The position numbers were made by a program, and so were the translations under genes. The notes below the pieces were generated by a model. That model worked only from the letters and a program-made list of their open reading frames with translations. It had not been told where the DNA came from and did no database searches. From Cymbidium sinense (Eukaryota > Streptophyta > Magnoliopsida > Asparagales > Orchidaceae), in the NCBI GenBank assembly GCA_021442155.1, contig CM038218.1:63362474-63426473 (forward strand): DNA of 64,000 nucleotides. The letters are read 5' to 3'. Below are positions 1-12,059 of the stretch, in pieces; position 1 is the stretch's first letter, and each line of letters begins with the position of its first letter.

Positions 1-250
1 AAAAATCAATCCATATGTGACTGAATTATTCTAATGTAAATGAGTTGATTTCGAGCCAATCCATAATGGGCTCATAATTGGCTTGAAATTGTTTGAGCCG
101 GCTCGAACTCAGATCATGGCTCAATCTGTTCGAGTTTGAGCCAACTCGAATCGAATTGATGACGATTACGAGCTAGCTCAATTTGTTATTGAGTTGGCTC
201 GATTTTTTTTTTTCAGCACTACAATCCAAGCTGGCTCGTTTTCAACAAGC
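1..250. repeat. hAT subterminal repeat cluster (left)
   Basis: The words GGCTCGA, GAGCC and their complements recur irregularly (for example gagccggctcgaactc near 95-110 and agttggctcga near 192). They resemble the cluster on the other side of the transposase gene and the small element at 43,968-44,370. They are likely transposase-binding subterminal sites. Confidence 0.55.
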
Positions 251-354
251 CAAAACGAGCGACTCGAATCTTTTTTATCTTTTATGCATTTTTTCAATAT
301 AAATTTTAATTATTATGATATAAATTACATTAAAATATATATTTTAAAACACAC

Positions 355-355
<1 letters not shown>

Positions 356-421
<66 letters not shown>
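356..421. repeat. (TA)n microsatellite
   Basis: About 33 uninterrupted TA dinucleotides. It generates a spurious Tyr/Ile-rich reading frame on the plus strand that should not be annotated as a gene. Confidence 0.97.
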
Positions 422-426
<5 letters not shown>

Positions 427-1740
427 GAGAAAAAGTTTATAATTTAGAAAAAAAATCTTGCAATCCTTATAATATCTTGTTACAATTTATAAACTAAAAT
501 ATGAACAAAGTGTTTATCAAATTATAACTTTCAACTTTCAAGTTACATTTTACTAATTATAATTCTTTGCACTAATGTGGATACATTATACACCACAAGT
601 CTACAACTTACAAGTTACAACTTCAAAAAAGTAATAAAAAAAATGATTTTGAATCTTTGATTCCTCAATAGGTCGTCGAAAAGTCGAATACCTTTGCTGC
701 AACATATGAAAACTCAAGAAAAAGATTAACAAAATTCATTTAAATCTATCTAAAGAATAAACGATGATATTATTGAATTTTACAGAGAGAAAGAACGAAA
801 GATAAATAAGTAGAATATAATAGATTATGCATGACTTTTACCCTTAGAAAACTGAAATGATTTGTGGATAAATGAAAAAAAAAATGAATAGCAATCGAAT
901 GCCCCTTGTTGCATCATATGAAAACTATACTAGAGTCTAGATATGACAGTAGAACATCCAACATCTAGAAAAAAAAATGACAGTACAACATGGCAAAATA
1001 GGAAGAAAGCAAAACAATATAAGTAAAGAACTGTTCTGAATAGCAAAAACCAATTACCATTTATCAAAAAAAAAAAAAAAAAAACACTAACTTTCAAGTG
1101 TATATCAAATTATATGTAGAGAAAAAAGTTTATAAATTAGAAAAAAAATATTGCAATCCTAATAATATCTTGTTACAATTTACAAACTAAAATATGAACA
1201 AAGTGTATATCAAATTATAACTTTCAACTTTCAAGTTACATTTTACTAATTACAATTCGTTGCACTAATATGAATACATTATACACCACAAGTCTACAAC
1301 TTACAAGTTACAACTTAAAAAAAGTAATAAAAAAAATGATTTTGAATCTTTGATTCCTCAATAGGTAGTCGAAAAGTTGAATACCTTTGCTACAACATAT
1401 GAAAACTCAAGAAAAAGATTAGCAAAATTCATTTAAATTTATCTAAAGAATAAACGATGATATTATTGAATTTTACAGAAAGAAAGAATGAAAGATAAAT
1501 AAGTAGAATATAATAGATTATGCATGACTTTACTCTCAAACTGAGATGATTTTGGATAAATGAAAAAAATATGAATAACAATCGAATGCCCTTAGCATCA
1601 TATGAAAACTATACTAGAGTCTAGATATAATGACAAAGCATAACAACAAGAAAAAAAATATGATACAACATGGCAAAGCAAGAAGAAAGAAAAACAATAT
1701 AAGTAAAGAACTGTTCTGAATAGCAAAAACCAATTACCAC
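421..1740. repeat. ~690-bp tandem duplication inside the hAT 3' region
   Basis: The block beginning tatgtagagaaaaagttt at 421 recurs at about 1,113, and the two copies stay alignable through gtcgaaaagt (about 675 and 1,369), catatgaaaactatactaga (about 915 and 1,600) and aagaactgttctgaatagca (about 1,025 and 1,705). Differences are scattered substitutions and small indels. Poly-A runs follow both copies (about 1,066 and 1,760). No coding potential is visible. Confidence 0.9.
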
Positions 1741-1761
1741 TTATCAGTTTATCAAATATGA

Positions 1762-1794
<33 letters not shown>

Positions 1795-2829
1795 AACAAG
1801 ACTGATCGCATACGACAAAATAGCAAAATCAATAAGTATTAAGCATAACAGCAAAGGAGCTAAGCTCAAGCCTTCCAGCTAAACTAAAGGAGATAAGCAG
1901 AACAACAAAAATCCAATACAAGAGATGGCGTAACATACATCAGAATAAAATAAAAAAAAGAGTTAAGAACAACATAGCAAGGAGCTCAAGCCTTCCACCT
2001 AAATCAAAATTTTGTATGCGAACAACAAAAGTTAAGAACATCGAGAAACAGTAGAATTGCCAGAATAGGGAGAAAGACAACAGGAAAAGAACACTAGTAA
2101 GGCAACAATAACTAGGAGGAAATCTGAGAAGAGCCAAGACATTCTAAGACCAACATTTCAGGTTCAATTCAACATTCAGTAATACCAAAATATTTAAACA
2201 GAACAACAAGATTATTTTGGCCTCAAATTATATCATTGGCCAAAACATCGCTTAACGATTATCCACCATTATAATGTATCAGTTTTATCCGTCCCTAAAC
2301 TTATAAGCATCTGAGTTAATTTTCATAATTGGGTATATCCTAAACATGCAAATTCTAAAGAAATATAATAATATGAATGTAATAGAATTGAAAAACCCTA
2401 AAAACTTTCATAGTATCCCAATTACTAAGTTCTAAGTGTTCAAATATATCCTAATTGCTAAATAAAGATGTTCAAATCCTTAGCATAATACCAAACCAAT
2501 TGATTATTTGATTTGCTTCCTCAAACGTTGGAATTACTGGGTATGTATTTTAGCACATCAACTGATAAATTTTCCTCAATAAGAATGTCAAATTGAAATA
2601 GATTAGTAACAGTTAGAAATAATGAAATTATAATAAGAAGAAAGACAACATAGATGTAATAGAATAATCTAAAATACCAATGGTTCTTTTGATGACTTAT
2701 ATGAGGAACAAATTCAACTACCAGTGCAAATTAAAGCATTAAGTATTTTTTGGTGATAACGAACTTCTATAATCTCCAAGAACACCAAGAAAACGATTAA
2801 GCAACATTTGTTATGGGAACTAAAAAAAT

Positions 2830-4672
2830 ATCTTTCGTCATGTTGCACAGAGCTTTATACTTCAATGCTGATATTTTTCACCACTCAAGAATATCAAATT
2901 CAGAATCTGGACACTTCACAAAAGCCTCTTCTAAGTAAAGTTTTAAATCAATTTTTTGTGGAAGTAGCAGTCCAGTCAAACCAATGAAATCATACAAGCC
3001 ATCAAGAACATCAACATCACTTGTACTTCTTTGTGAAGTAATTGTACTACTAATTGGTTGAGATGATGTATTCTTAAAAAATTCATTTGAAATATTTTAT
3101 TTCTATACTGCATAATATGAGTAGAGCTCAAAAAGTTTTTGTTTTACAACATCTATCTTCTTAGCAACAATATCAGAATCATAAATCTGCGGGTAATAGT
3201 AATTGATCCCAAAAATTTTAATCTTGAGATCTAGTATGCATGCAATTGAAAATAACATAGAATAATCATACTAGTATTTGTCAAACTTTGACTTCATAGA
3301 AATTGCCATATTTGAAAGAAATGTATTGTTTGAAGCACAATCTCTATCTAAAGTTTTTTTATTAGAATCAGATTTAGAAGCAAGCGATTAGCTATTGGGT
3401 AAGTTGAGCCAGAACAGACCTCCGTAATATGATTGAAAATAAAAAGAAGTTGTCTAATTTTGTCAAATTGTTCTCATTCCTCATCTGAAGGCAACCAAAA
3501 ATAATTTTGATCCCTTAAAGCATACTCAAGAAACACAACTCTATAATAAAAAGCAGACTCAAGTATTTTATATGTTGAGTTCCAACGAGTCAGAACATCT
3601 GAGCAAAGTGATTTTGAAGTCGACAATCCTATCTGTCTAGCAATCTCACCAAATTTATGCAATCTACTTGGTGACCTTTTTATAAAAAGGATAGATTCTT
3701 GCATTTTCTCAATGATCTGAAAAATTTCTTTCAAACTATCTTGAACCATCAAGTTCAAAATATGAGCAGCACATCTAACATGAAAAAAATCTCCGTAAAA
3801 AAAAAATTCAGACCTTCTACTAATCAGAGCTTTCAAGTTTTTAGCAGCAACATCATTAGCAGAAACATTATTTAATGCAATCATACAAATTTTATTTTGA
3901 AGGCCCCATTGCAACAAAATTTCAGAAATAACCTCAGAGATAACATAATTACTATGAGGAGGGTCCAAATTAGTAAAACTTATTATTCTATTTTGCGCAA
4001 TCGAACATAAAATTACAATCCTATGTAGCCAATAGTTTGGCTTGATGTCCAATAAACCAGTAAAGGAAACATGCTCAACCAATTGAAGAATTTTTTTTGA
4101 GTTTTTCTTTCTCTGACTCATAAACTTCCATACACTCTTCTTTGATAGAATGCCTAGATATTTTATGAAAATTAGGATTCATTGATTTCATAAGAATATT
4201 GAACCATAAATGCTCAACCATCATGAAGTGATACTCATGAACAATAATCATTTTGGCAATGATGTTTTTATTTCTACTGTGGTCATAAGTAGAATAGACA
4301 CACAAAGAAGACATTAAATCATCACCTCTTATATCTCCAGCTATTGGATCAAAGAGTTTTTTGTTTTTTCTCCTTCGTAGTTGTTTTACTGTAATGATGA
4401 AGTTTGAAATGTCTATTCATTTGAGAAGTAGTACCTATTTTCTATTTGAGGTAGGATTTAGAGCAATAATTGCATTTCCACTTCTCTACCATGTTATCTT
4501 TCTTAGAGATAGAAATTTGACATAAATATTGCCAAATTTCTAATATCTGCCTTTTGCCTTTGATGTCCTCAATGCTAATAATTTCACCAATACTTTCATT
4601 AGGAGTACTCATATTATAAATTGGAGGTTGACTAGAACTTACAGATTGATTTTGAGAATTTGTAGTCATTGT
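2830..4672 (-). pseudogene. hAT transposase pseudogene (BED finger, catalytic core, hATC dimerisation domain)
   Basis: The protein runs leftward. The N-terminus (4,442-4,669) holds a BED-type zinc finger beginning KWKCNYCSKSYLK; an in-frame TAG at 4,442-4,444 interrupts it, and the histidine half continues in the same frame as NRHFKLHH. The central part (3,474-4,121) carries typical hAT core sequence, including ALNNVSANDVAAKNL, HVRCAAHILNLMVQDSL and LTRWNSTYKILESAFYYR. Nearer the C-terminus a KYxYDYSMLF...ACILDLK block has a TAG at 3,271-3,273 where the family has Trp, and the hATC block LYLEEAFVKCPDSEFDILEW is followed by TGA at 2,878-2,880 where the family has the second Trp of WW. Further stops and a frame change are present. 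Family assignment is firm; exact ends are approximate. No function is expected from this copy. Confidence 0.88.
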
Positions 4673-4926
4673 CTATAAAATGAAATAAGAACCATAACGT
4701 TAATAAAATGAATATGTCCAACATTAACCATCTTTTTTTTCTAAACATAATAGTGTGAAAAAAACAAATTGGAAGGGATAATATCATCTACATAGTCAAA
4801 TGACCCAACTTAATAGTAATAACACAGAGAGAAATAAAAAAAATGTCATTATCTACCAACAAGTTGCAGACCCATAGTCCACACTCCACATAATTACATA
4901 CCTACAAGGGCACAAACTATCAAAGT

Positions 4927-5310
4927 ATCAATGTCCCGGATTAGGAGTGTGAAAGACTAAAACTTTGAAACCAATACCACTGCACCACTATTGTATCAAT
5001 GAAACTAATAACAAAAGCCAATGGCTTAAATTGTCACTGTCTTATCTTATTTTACCAACAACCAACATTAGTACATGCTTTCATCTTATTTGAATGATGT
5101 GGAAATAACTGAAATTGTTTCATTCAATCCAATGCATTGAATTACAAATAATTTTGATCATTATAATAACAACATCGTTAAGAGTATAACCAACATATAT
5201 CTTTTCAATTTTTGGCTTAAGATAACAACGTTGTGGACATTCCTATTTTCACAAAAAATAAATAATAATAAGTGGCAAACTAAACTACCTCCCTAATCTC
5301 GGACATTGAT
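4927..5310. mobile_element. Possible small MITE nested in the hAT element
   Basis: The left edge ATCAATGTCCCGGATTAGGA (4,927-4,946) matches the reverse complement of the right edge at 5,291-5,310 at 17 of 20 positions, giving a 384-bp unit with terminal inverted repeats and no coding capacity. A target duplication is not clear and I cannot assign a superfamily. A chance or internally duplicated inverted repeat is the alternative. Confidence 0.45.
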
Positions 5311-6119
5311 GTATCAATGCACCACTGCACCAGGCCACTAATAATGCAATTATGGAAGCTCAGTAATACAACCCCTCAAAAATACAACATACAACTACAA
5401 ATCTACTAGCAGCACCACTGCACCAACCATGAGACCACCAACAAATAATCGAGAGGCAGCCAGAGACAATTGGCAAGAAAGCCAGAAAGCCAAAAAATGA
5501 AAACAAAAAAAAAAAACGCTCATCATTCTCGAAAAAAACCCTACCTAAGCGTAAAATAGAAAATCCATGTGATCAACATTGAGCAAAAGTATCTAATAGA
5601 AATAATCGTTCTGAATGAGCCATTTAGAACAACAGTGAATAGTCACAGATCGATGCTAAGAACATGAATCACATGATACTAGATATAGAGGCAACAAATG
5701 AAAAAAGCCTCAATCTCGGCTTACTTTTTATGTTATCAAAAAATTGAAATATAGTTAATAGATGCAGAGAAAATATAAAAACCTTACAAAGATTGTTGTC
5801 TGAAGATTAGCAAGACTTCCAAAAAAGTTAACTTCTCGATTATATAACAAAGACACAACACAAAAAACTTAACTGTTTAAGAATCACGCAAATGAGAATT
5901 AGAAGATCGAGAGAAGTAAAGAATTGGAAAAAGTCAGTCGAGGGCTCGAGGTCTCAAGTCGAGGGTTGCGGAGCATAACGAAGGAGAAACTAGAAAAACA
6001 CAGTGAGTAGGATTGAGATTCTTGCGAGCTGCGAAAATAATCTTATAACACTATTTCGGTGATAAGTCATAGCCCTCCAAATTAAATCGAGTGCTCATCG
6101 TTTAAAATGCGGAATTAAT

Positions 6120-6285
6120 AGTTCGATCTGAGACGATTCGTGAACCAAGCTAAGTTGGGCTCAAAATTGGCTCGATTAAATAACCGATTTAGGAACTTGG
6201 CTCGTAGCTTGGCTCAATTAATTCGAATCAAGCTCGATTCGATCCAAAAATTGAGTCGATCTTTGAACGAATTTCAATTTTTGAT
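6120..6285. repeat. hAT subterminal repeat cluster (right)
   Basis: Repeated gggctcaaaattggctcga, cttggctcgta, cttggctcaatt and agctcgattcgatcc words occur here, upstream of the minus-strand transposase. Together with 1-250 they bracket the hAT element. Confidence 0.55.
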
Positions 6286-6310
6286 TAGAACTAACGACCC
6301 CAATTCTAAT

Positions 6311-7690
6311 TGTTGGAAACATTTGGGAGGCAGCGGAGGAGTGGGCTGTGGGGTTAATCTGCTCCCTTGTAATTAATCATGAAATAAATTAACTACAGAA
6401 AAAAATTATCTCAAGAATCAAGAGCTTCTCACATTAAAATATATTTATAATACACAATTATAACAGAATAGTGTTTTATAAAAGCTATAATGTATTTTTA
6501 TAATTAGTACAATCAAAATATTTCTCTTTGCAAACTCAAATTGTTATTTTGTAAATAAAATTTAGATGACTTGCAATTTATATTTTTAATAATATCATAT
6601 AGAGGTCTTAATTCAAAATTTTAAGTTAGTGAAAGATTTTTTTTTTTATTTAATAGTTGAGAGTTTTATTTTTAAGTAAGAGATTTATGATTCAAATTTT
6701 ATATATAATATATATTATGTATATGCATTTATTATTAAATTAACACAAATGTAAATAAAAAATAAAAAAATTCCGGTCTGCCGACGTCCGTAGCTGATTT
6801 TTTTCTGTCTTTTGACTTATTTAACGTGGGAACAAACAAGCGGGCTTTCTGGACCATAAATTGACGTAATCTGAGGACTTAATATTATATTTTTTTTTTA
6901 CTGTTAAACTTTAAGATAATATGCACATACTTAATACTCAAACTTATTACTTTAGAGGCAAAACTCCTGACTGACTGAACCCACGCTGGCGCACTCAATA
7001 TTATATTGATTTAGATGTTCTCGAGTAGGCGAGAAATTATTATATGTGCAGTTAAAATATAAAATTACATCGAGATATTTATTGTGTATTATATATATAT
7101 ATATATATATTCTTAAAATTTAGAAAATATTTTAAATAATTTTAATATTAATACATAATATATGTACATAAATATTTTAAGCATAATTTTAAAAATAAAA
7201 AATAACTTAAATAACTAATTTTTTAGCTTTTTTTTCAATTTTTTTTAATAACACTCAATATTCTATTAACATTATATATTTGTTTTAAAAATATTTAAAA
7301 TAACTCATAAAGTCTAAAAAAAAGTGAAAAACTAGTGTACACATAATACTGTGTATATTAATACATAATAAAAATCTGAATATAACTTTACGTTCAAATT
7401 ACATACTTAATAATTTCTCCAAGTAGGCTAGTAGCAATTTTCCATCAAGGAAATCATTAGTGAAGCTAGCCAGATATTCCAAGGATTAATTAAAGTGAGA
7501 GGTGGATGGATCAACTAATACTTGTAGGGTTCTCAAAGACATTATTGTCCGAGAAATTATGATAATTATTATAATTTTTTTATTTCAAAAAAATCTTGAT
7601 GCGTAGTTATTCTCTGTACATTTTGAGAATCTCAAACATAAGCATCTTCTATGAGAACATCTTGTATCTACTCCTACCAATGAATGCTGT
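6311..7690. other. AT-rich intergenic stretch, no gene seen
   Basis: Mostly A/T with short (TA)n runs (near 7,088-7,110) and no protein-like reading frame. It separates the hAT element from the left target-site duplication of the MULE. I see no promoter, RNA gene or conserved element that I can support. Confidence 0.6.
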
Positions 7691-7699
7691 GATTATATG
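7691..7699. repeat. Left 9-bp target-site duplication of the MULE
   Basis: GATTATATG immediately before the terminal GAGAAAATATT. It matches AATTATATG at the other end in 8 of 9 positions; nine bases is the Mutator signature. Confidence 0.88.
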
Positions 7700-7875
7700 G
7701 AGAAAATATTATGTGCGGAATCCGGACGTAGCTTTACGTCCGGACACTAATCGTTATGCAACATGTATCCAATATAAAAATATAGCTTTTTTTACTTAAC
7801 AATATTGTAACTTGATGACGCTTTAACAATGTCGTTTACATTAACTCGGGCCCGGCTCGGCCCGTCACGTTAAAA
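7700..7875 (+). repeat. MULE left terminal inverted repeat
   Basis: The outer 18 bases are identical to the complement of the right end. Further matches include tccaatataaaaatat, taacttgatgacg and cgttaaaa near 7,870. The left copy has two local additions relative to the right: a GC-rich stem-loop (CCGGACGTA, GCTT, TACGTCCGG at 7,722-7,743) and a GC-rich block gggcccggctcggcccg at about 7,848-7,864. Confidence 0.9.
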
Positions 7876-8238
7876 CAGCGGGGGGAGAAAATATTACGAG
7901 CGTCGTTCCAGATTTTTCATCACAAAACAATTTTGAGATTTCTTTTTGGGCAAAAATTTTTCTCAGCTCAACTCCAGCTCTCTCCCGGCGTGCGTCTGAC
8001 CTTCCTTCAGAGATTTGCGGAATCTTGGGCATTAAAAATTAAGGTATTATAGGCGACTGCATGAGGTATTTCTTCATACATTCTTGAACTTTAATGAATT
8101 TAGAGTTTTTTCTGTTGTTCTCACCGTTGAGTAGGAGAACATTTGGAAGGGAAAGAGACTGTTTTACTAGTTTTTGGAGATATTTTGCATGTGTATTATC
8201 TGTACTCTCATAATGGTACACGCCATTATTTTCAAAAA

Positions 8239-9310
8239 TTTTAACTGTGAGGCTTGTCACATGTTTAATATATCCCATTGTAAGATGTTTGGTGCTATTT
8301 CATGAAGGATTTGATGAATTATGGGGCCTGTTTGGATATAATATATTCAGTAGACGACATTACAATTTATTTGTTAATTGTTTGATGGTTGTTTGCTTCA
8401 GTTTTGCATCTATACTCTCTGTACGCTCAAGAGAGTACAACCCATTTTGTCATTTTTTTCTAGATTTTTGATCGTGTTTGGATATAATATGTTTAGTACA
8501 TGGCTTTACAAGCAATTTGAAGATTGATTGGTTGGTTTTTAGGATTATTTTGCATGTGTACTCTCTGTACTCTCTTCAGAGTACACCTTATTTTTTTCAG
8601 TTTTTTTCAACTATTAAACCCTATTTAGAGTTAATATGTTTACTAGATGCCTTTAGAAGCAGTTTGGAGGCTGATTGGTTAGTTTTGGAGGAAGATTTGC
8701 ATGTGTACTCTCTATACTCCCATGAGAGTATATATTATTTTCTCATTTTTTGCCAAATTTTTTGGCATGTTTGGAGAGAATATGTTTAATAGATTCTATT
8801 ACAACCAATTTGGAGGTTGATTGGTTAGTTTTGGAGGTAGATTTGCATGTGTACTCTCCGTTTTCTCATAAGAGTACATATCATATTCTTATTTTTTTTA
8901 ACTATTTAACCTTTAACCCTGTTTGGAGTTAATATGTTTACTAGATACCTTTAGAAGCCGGATTTGATTAATTTTTATGGCTGTTTTGCATGTGTACTCT
9001 TTGTACTCTCATGAAAGTACACCCAATTTTTTTCATTTTCTCAGCTTTTTCTCCCTATTTGGATATAATATGTTTAGTACATGGCTTTACAAGCAGTTTG
9101 GAGGCTGATTGGTTGGTTTATGAGGTAATTTTATATTTGTACTCTCTGTATTTTCGTGAGAGTACACTATATTTTTTCAGTTTTTAAAATTGTGGGTCTT
9201 GTCATATGTTTATTATATCTCATTGGAAGATGTCTGGAGATATTTCATGAAGAATTTGCTAGTTTTAGTAGCTATTTTTCTTGTGTACTCTCTGAGCCTC
9301 CATTGTGCTG
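8239..9310 (+). repeat. MULE subterminal satellite array 1 (about 7 units)
   Basis: Units of roughly 130-150 bp, each with a gTGTACTCTCTgTACTCTCatGAGAGTACAcc-type core, recur near 8,420, 8,555, 8,707, 8,853, 8,995, 9,140 and 9,285. The first and last units carry a spacer type (cttgtcacatgtttaatata, tttcatgaaggatttg) that is otherwise typical of the inner part of the right-hand array. The reading frames seen through the array are by-products of the repeat. Confidence 0.93.
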
Positions 9311-9489
9311 ATAATGTTCTCATTAATTGACTTTTCATATTAAAGTTTAACATGTCGGGAAAATGATAACTGGGGCACCACCATTAGAGCAAGCGTGATA
9401 ATATTTCAAAGACGCTTTCTTGAAGTTATTGACATTTTAAGGAGGCTTCATTTGCATCAATTTTATTAAGCTGCATAGAATTCAACAAG
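9311..9489 (+). other. Start of the Ulp1-like locus, no clear coding start
   Basis: The sequence turns abruptly from the satellite to a non-repetitive stretch (ctccattgtgctgataatg) and then to recognisable protein from about 9,490. I cannot identify the original first exon or start codon because stops are present in every frame. Confidence 0.35.
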
Positions 9490-11995
9490 TCTCAGTTGCC
9501 ATCACTTCAATCATGTCTTGCTAGGATATAGAGAAGCAATTATTCTTTTTTGGTGGCCATTGTATTCCTTTCACCCCCAATGAAGTTGCATTAATTATAG
9601 GGATGCCAAACAGAGGGGAGAAGGTCATATAAATCTCCACCGCTAAGTTCGTGGAATTTTAAGAATAAACTTGAGAATTTGGATCGCTCGTTGACTGCAT
9701 CACTTGTGCAGTTGTACATACATTTTATGCTTTCAAATCTTTTTTTTATATATCACAATTATAGAGTGGCATCGAAATTGATTTCCTATGCCAACGACAT
9801 AGAGAAATTTGCTGAGTACAATTGGACATAAGTCATTTGGGTCTTTCTAGTTTCACAATTTGATAGTATTACATCAAATATTCTGACACAGAAGGTACCG
9901 AGTACATGAGTGACTTTGTCACTCTTCTAATGGTACGCTCTACATCTTCAGGTTTATATTATTTGATACATTGAAGTTAAGTTATATAAATATTCATTGC
10001 AGATCGGTGAGTACATAGCATCTAGCCTTTCCTTCTGCAAAGCCACGTATGTTATGATGGCCAAAAATAAAGTTTGCAGATGATTCCTTCACTTGTTTGG
10101 AAGGACACTAGGTGACACAAAATAATTTCACATTATTTATCTTAGAATGTATTTATCCATATTATAAATCATCATATTTTCTTATTAATGTAACACAGGT
10201 CTGCCTTTCATTTGAGGACATATCAAAAGAGGAGACTTGGCTCCTTGAACTATTGCCCCTTATCTAATAGACAACCCATGTGGAGCCCGATAGCAGCCCC
10301 ATTCCAAGTCCAAGGAGTGCACCTAATCTCTCTCCTCGATATTCTCCTCTGTGTATCTACGCCCTCTTCTACTATCAATTTAGAAAGTTGAGAGGATACT
10401 TGGGTTTCAGGCCCTGAGAGAGTATCATTTTGAAGCATCAATAGAGAATTGATGAAATTGATTTTATGGTGCTACTAGAGGCAAGGGTTGCAGAAGGGTT
10501 CTAGTTTGGGGAAGCTCTGGAGGCTACTGGGGAATCTCTGAGGAGGCTATCGGGGGGAAAGACTTATGGAGGCAACCACAGGGGAAGCTCTTGTGGAGAC
10601 TTCCACTAAGGAAGCCCCTGTGGAGACTTCCACTAGGGAAGCCCCTATGAAAGCTACCACAGGGGAAGCTCCTGTGGAGGCTTCCATTAGACATGAAGAT
10701 GCTACACAACCTTTATTCGACAGCATCGAGTGTGGTGTGAAGGCTCGATAGCTGAGGAAGAGAAAAGCTATATCTTCCCCATTCACAAAAACTTACGAAG
10801 TCACGGTAACTCCGTGGTAGCCTCCACAGACGAGGACAACAAAAGAGGTATTACTTTGCTTTCTTTTAATTTAACCTAATAGTAGGATTTCAATAATTTT
10901 TGTAGGTTAGCAAAGATGCTCCAATATTGGATGAACCACCACATGTCGTGGTGGTTGAGGAGCATCAGGGAGGTATGCATCATCTTAGCTGATTAAGCCT
11001 TAATTCACAATGAATCTAGCTCTTCATCACTAATTTCCTTGCAGCCAGCTGAGACACATCATATTGTTGACTTCTCATCAAGAGATGTCCTGCCCAAGCC
11101 AATGTTGTAGCTCATTGACACCTCGTGCTCTTGATTCAAGGACAAGTAAGCATTTTTCATTCAACTCCTTCTGTATACATAAATCACCTTTTGATTTAGT
11201 AATGCTCACATTCCCATACTTCACATGTGATAGTGTACATTTGGGAATATCATCATTGCACGAGGCCAGATTAATAAGTTGCTGATAGATGCATACATCG
11301 ATGCCTTCTCCTTTTCACTGGTCGAGAAATACTCTCTATGTCCTGGGCTATATGTCCCCTATCTAATGTTTCATGCCTACACTAGGTAAGTTACTTCACA
11401 GAATTTTGGGCAATACGATCCATTCCTAGTTTAGATAGTTAGAAGCCACTAATTATAATCTTTCTCTTGACTTCTTGCAGAGTTATGCTAAATATGACCT
11501 ACAAAAGAAAAGCAAAATGTTTATCCAGCATGTCACTGTAGATAATGTTTCAAGGAATGAGTTACTCTTACTTCTAGTTATAAATAATCAGCATTGGACA
11601 CTCTTGATCAGGCATATTAAGCGAGGGGTTTGATATTTTTATGATTCATTGCCAAACCTAACTCATAAGGCCATTCTTTCTGATATTATAAGAATTGTTC
11701 TCATTTTTGGTTTGCCTAAAGTGCATATTTTGTGCATAATTATTGACCTTATTTTTTACTCTTTAGATCAAATTACTTGTCGAAGACGCTGGCTAGTCTT
11801 TCCAGAGTGATCCCATAGAATGACCAATCGAAGTGATGAGTGGGCTACTAATCCAAGGAAATATTATCGTGGGATGTTTGTGTAAAATACATGGAGGTAG
11901 ATCAACAACCTCAGTGGACTAGACCACCGTGATTGGCCAAAGAAGATGAATTGCTTGTACGAGTTCGCTAGCTATTTTCTATTTAGGTATGAAAA
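9490..11995 (+). pseudogene. Ulp1/SENP (C48 cysteine peptidase)-like pseudogene carried by the MULE
   Basis: Two recognisable segments remain. The N-terminal one (9,530-9,640) reads FFFGGHCIPFTPNEVALIIG followed by MPNRG, the block that precedes the peptidase in plant transposon Ulp1-like proteins; IEKFAEYNW near 9,800 belongs to the same domain. After a low-complexity spacer, the C-terminal segment (11,500-11,990) reads HVTVDNVSRNELLLLLVINN then QHWTLLI and, after one TGA, YFYDSLPNL: the catalytic His (QHW) and Asp (YDS) of the C48 fold. A damaged WDVCVKYMEV near 11,880 lies where the catalytic Cys (DCG-x-F-V-C) is expected, and EFASYFLFRYE closes the domain. Ulp1 enzymes cleave SUMO-like proteins from targets; the role of such genes in MULEs is unknown. 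Stops and frameshifts make this copy nonfunctional. Confidence 0.85.
10563..10690 (+). repeat. 27-bp minisatellite within the Ulp1-like gene
   Basis: About five units translate as a nine-residue repeat of the form E-[AT]-[ST]-T-x-E-A-[PL]-V (for example EATTGEALV, ETSTKEAPV, ETSTREAPM, KATTGEAPV). It sits between the N-terminal domain and the peptidase, in a linker region. Unit changes keep the frame, consistent with expansion while the gene was still coding. Confidence 0.85.
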
Positions 11996-12059
11996 ATTGA
12001 TTTGAAAAATGTTGAATTGAAGAAGTTTGACGTGTTGAAAATCAATTGCTTTAGAAATG

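Larger units (their letters stand above)
1..6310 (-). mobile_element. Decayed hAT-superfamily DNA transposon (left end outside window)
   Basis: A transposase of the hAT type is encoded on the minus strand between about 2.83 and 4.67 kb. Both flanks carry clusters of GGCTCGA/TCGAGCC-like words (1-250 and 6,120-6,285), the usual subterminal repeat style of plant hAT elements. The region from 4.7 to 6.1 kb would be 5' untranslated or intronic sequence and the region from 0.3 to 2.8 kb the 3' side. The right end is placed near 6,310 only because the subterminal words stop there; I could not identify a clean terminal repeat or 8-bp target duplication. Multiple in-frame stops show the copy is dead. 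Confidence 0.7.

Noticed and set aside
194..427. 77-codon plus-strand frame ending in alternating Tyr and Ile
   Set aside because: The tail is the translation of the (TA)n microsatellite; the rest lies in hAT subterminal repeats.
1940..2137. 65-codon minus-strand hydrophobic frame
   Set aside because: Low-complexity Leu/Phe composition downstream of the hAT gene; no motif.
8247..9187. Chain of 60-100-codon plus-strand frames with recurring LEADWLV and CVLYSL-like phrases
   Set aside because: They are translations of the satellite units; lengths vary with indels, and the same phrases occur on both strands because of the palindromic core.
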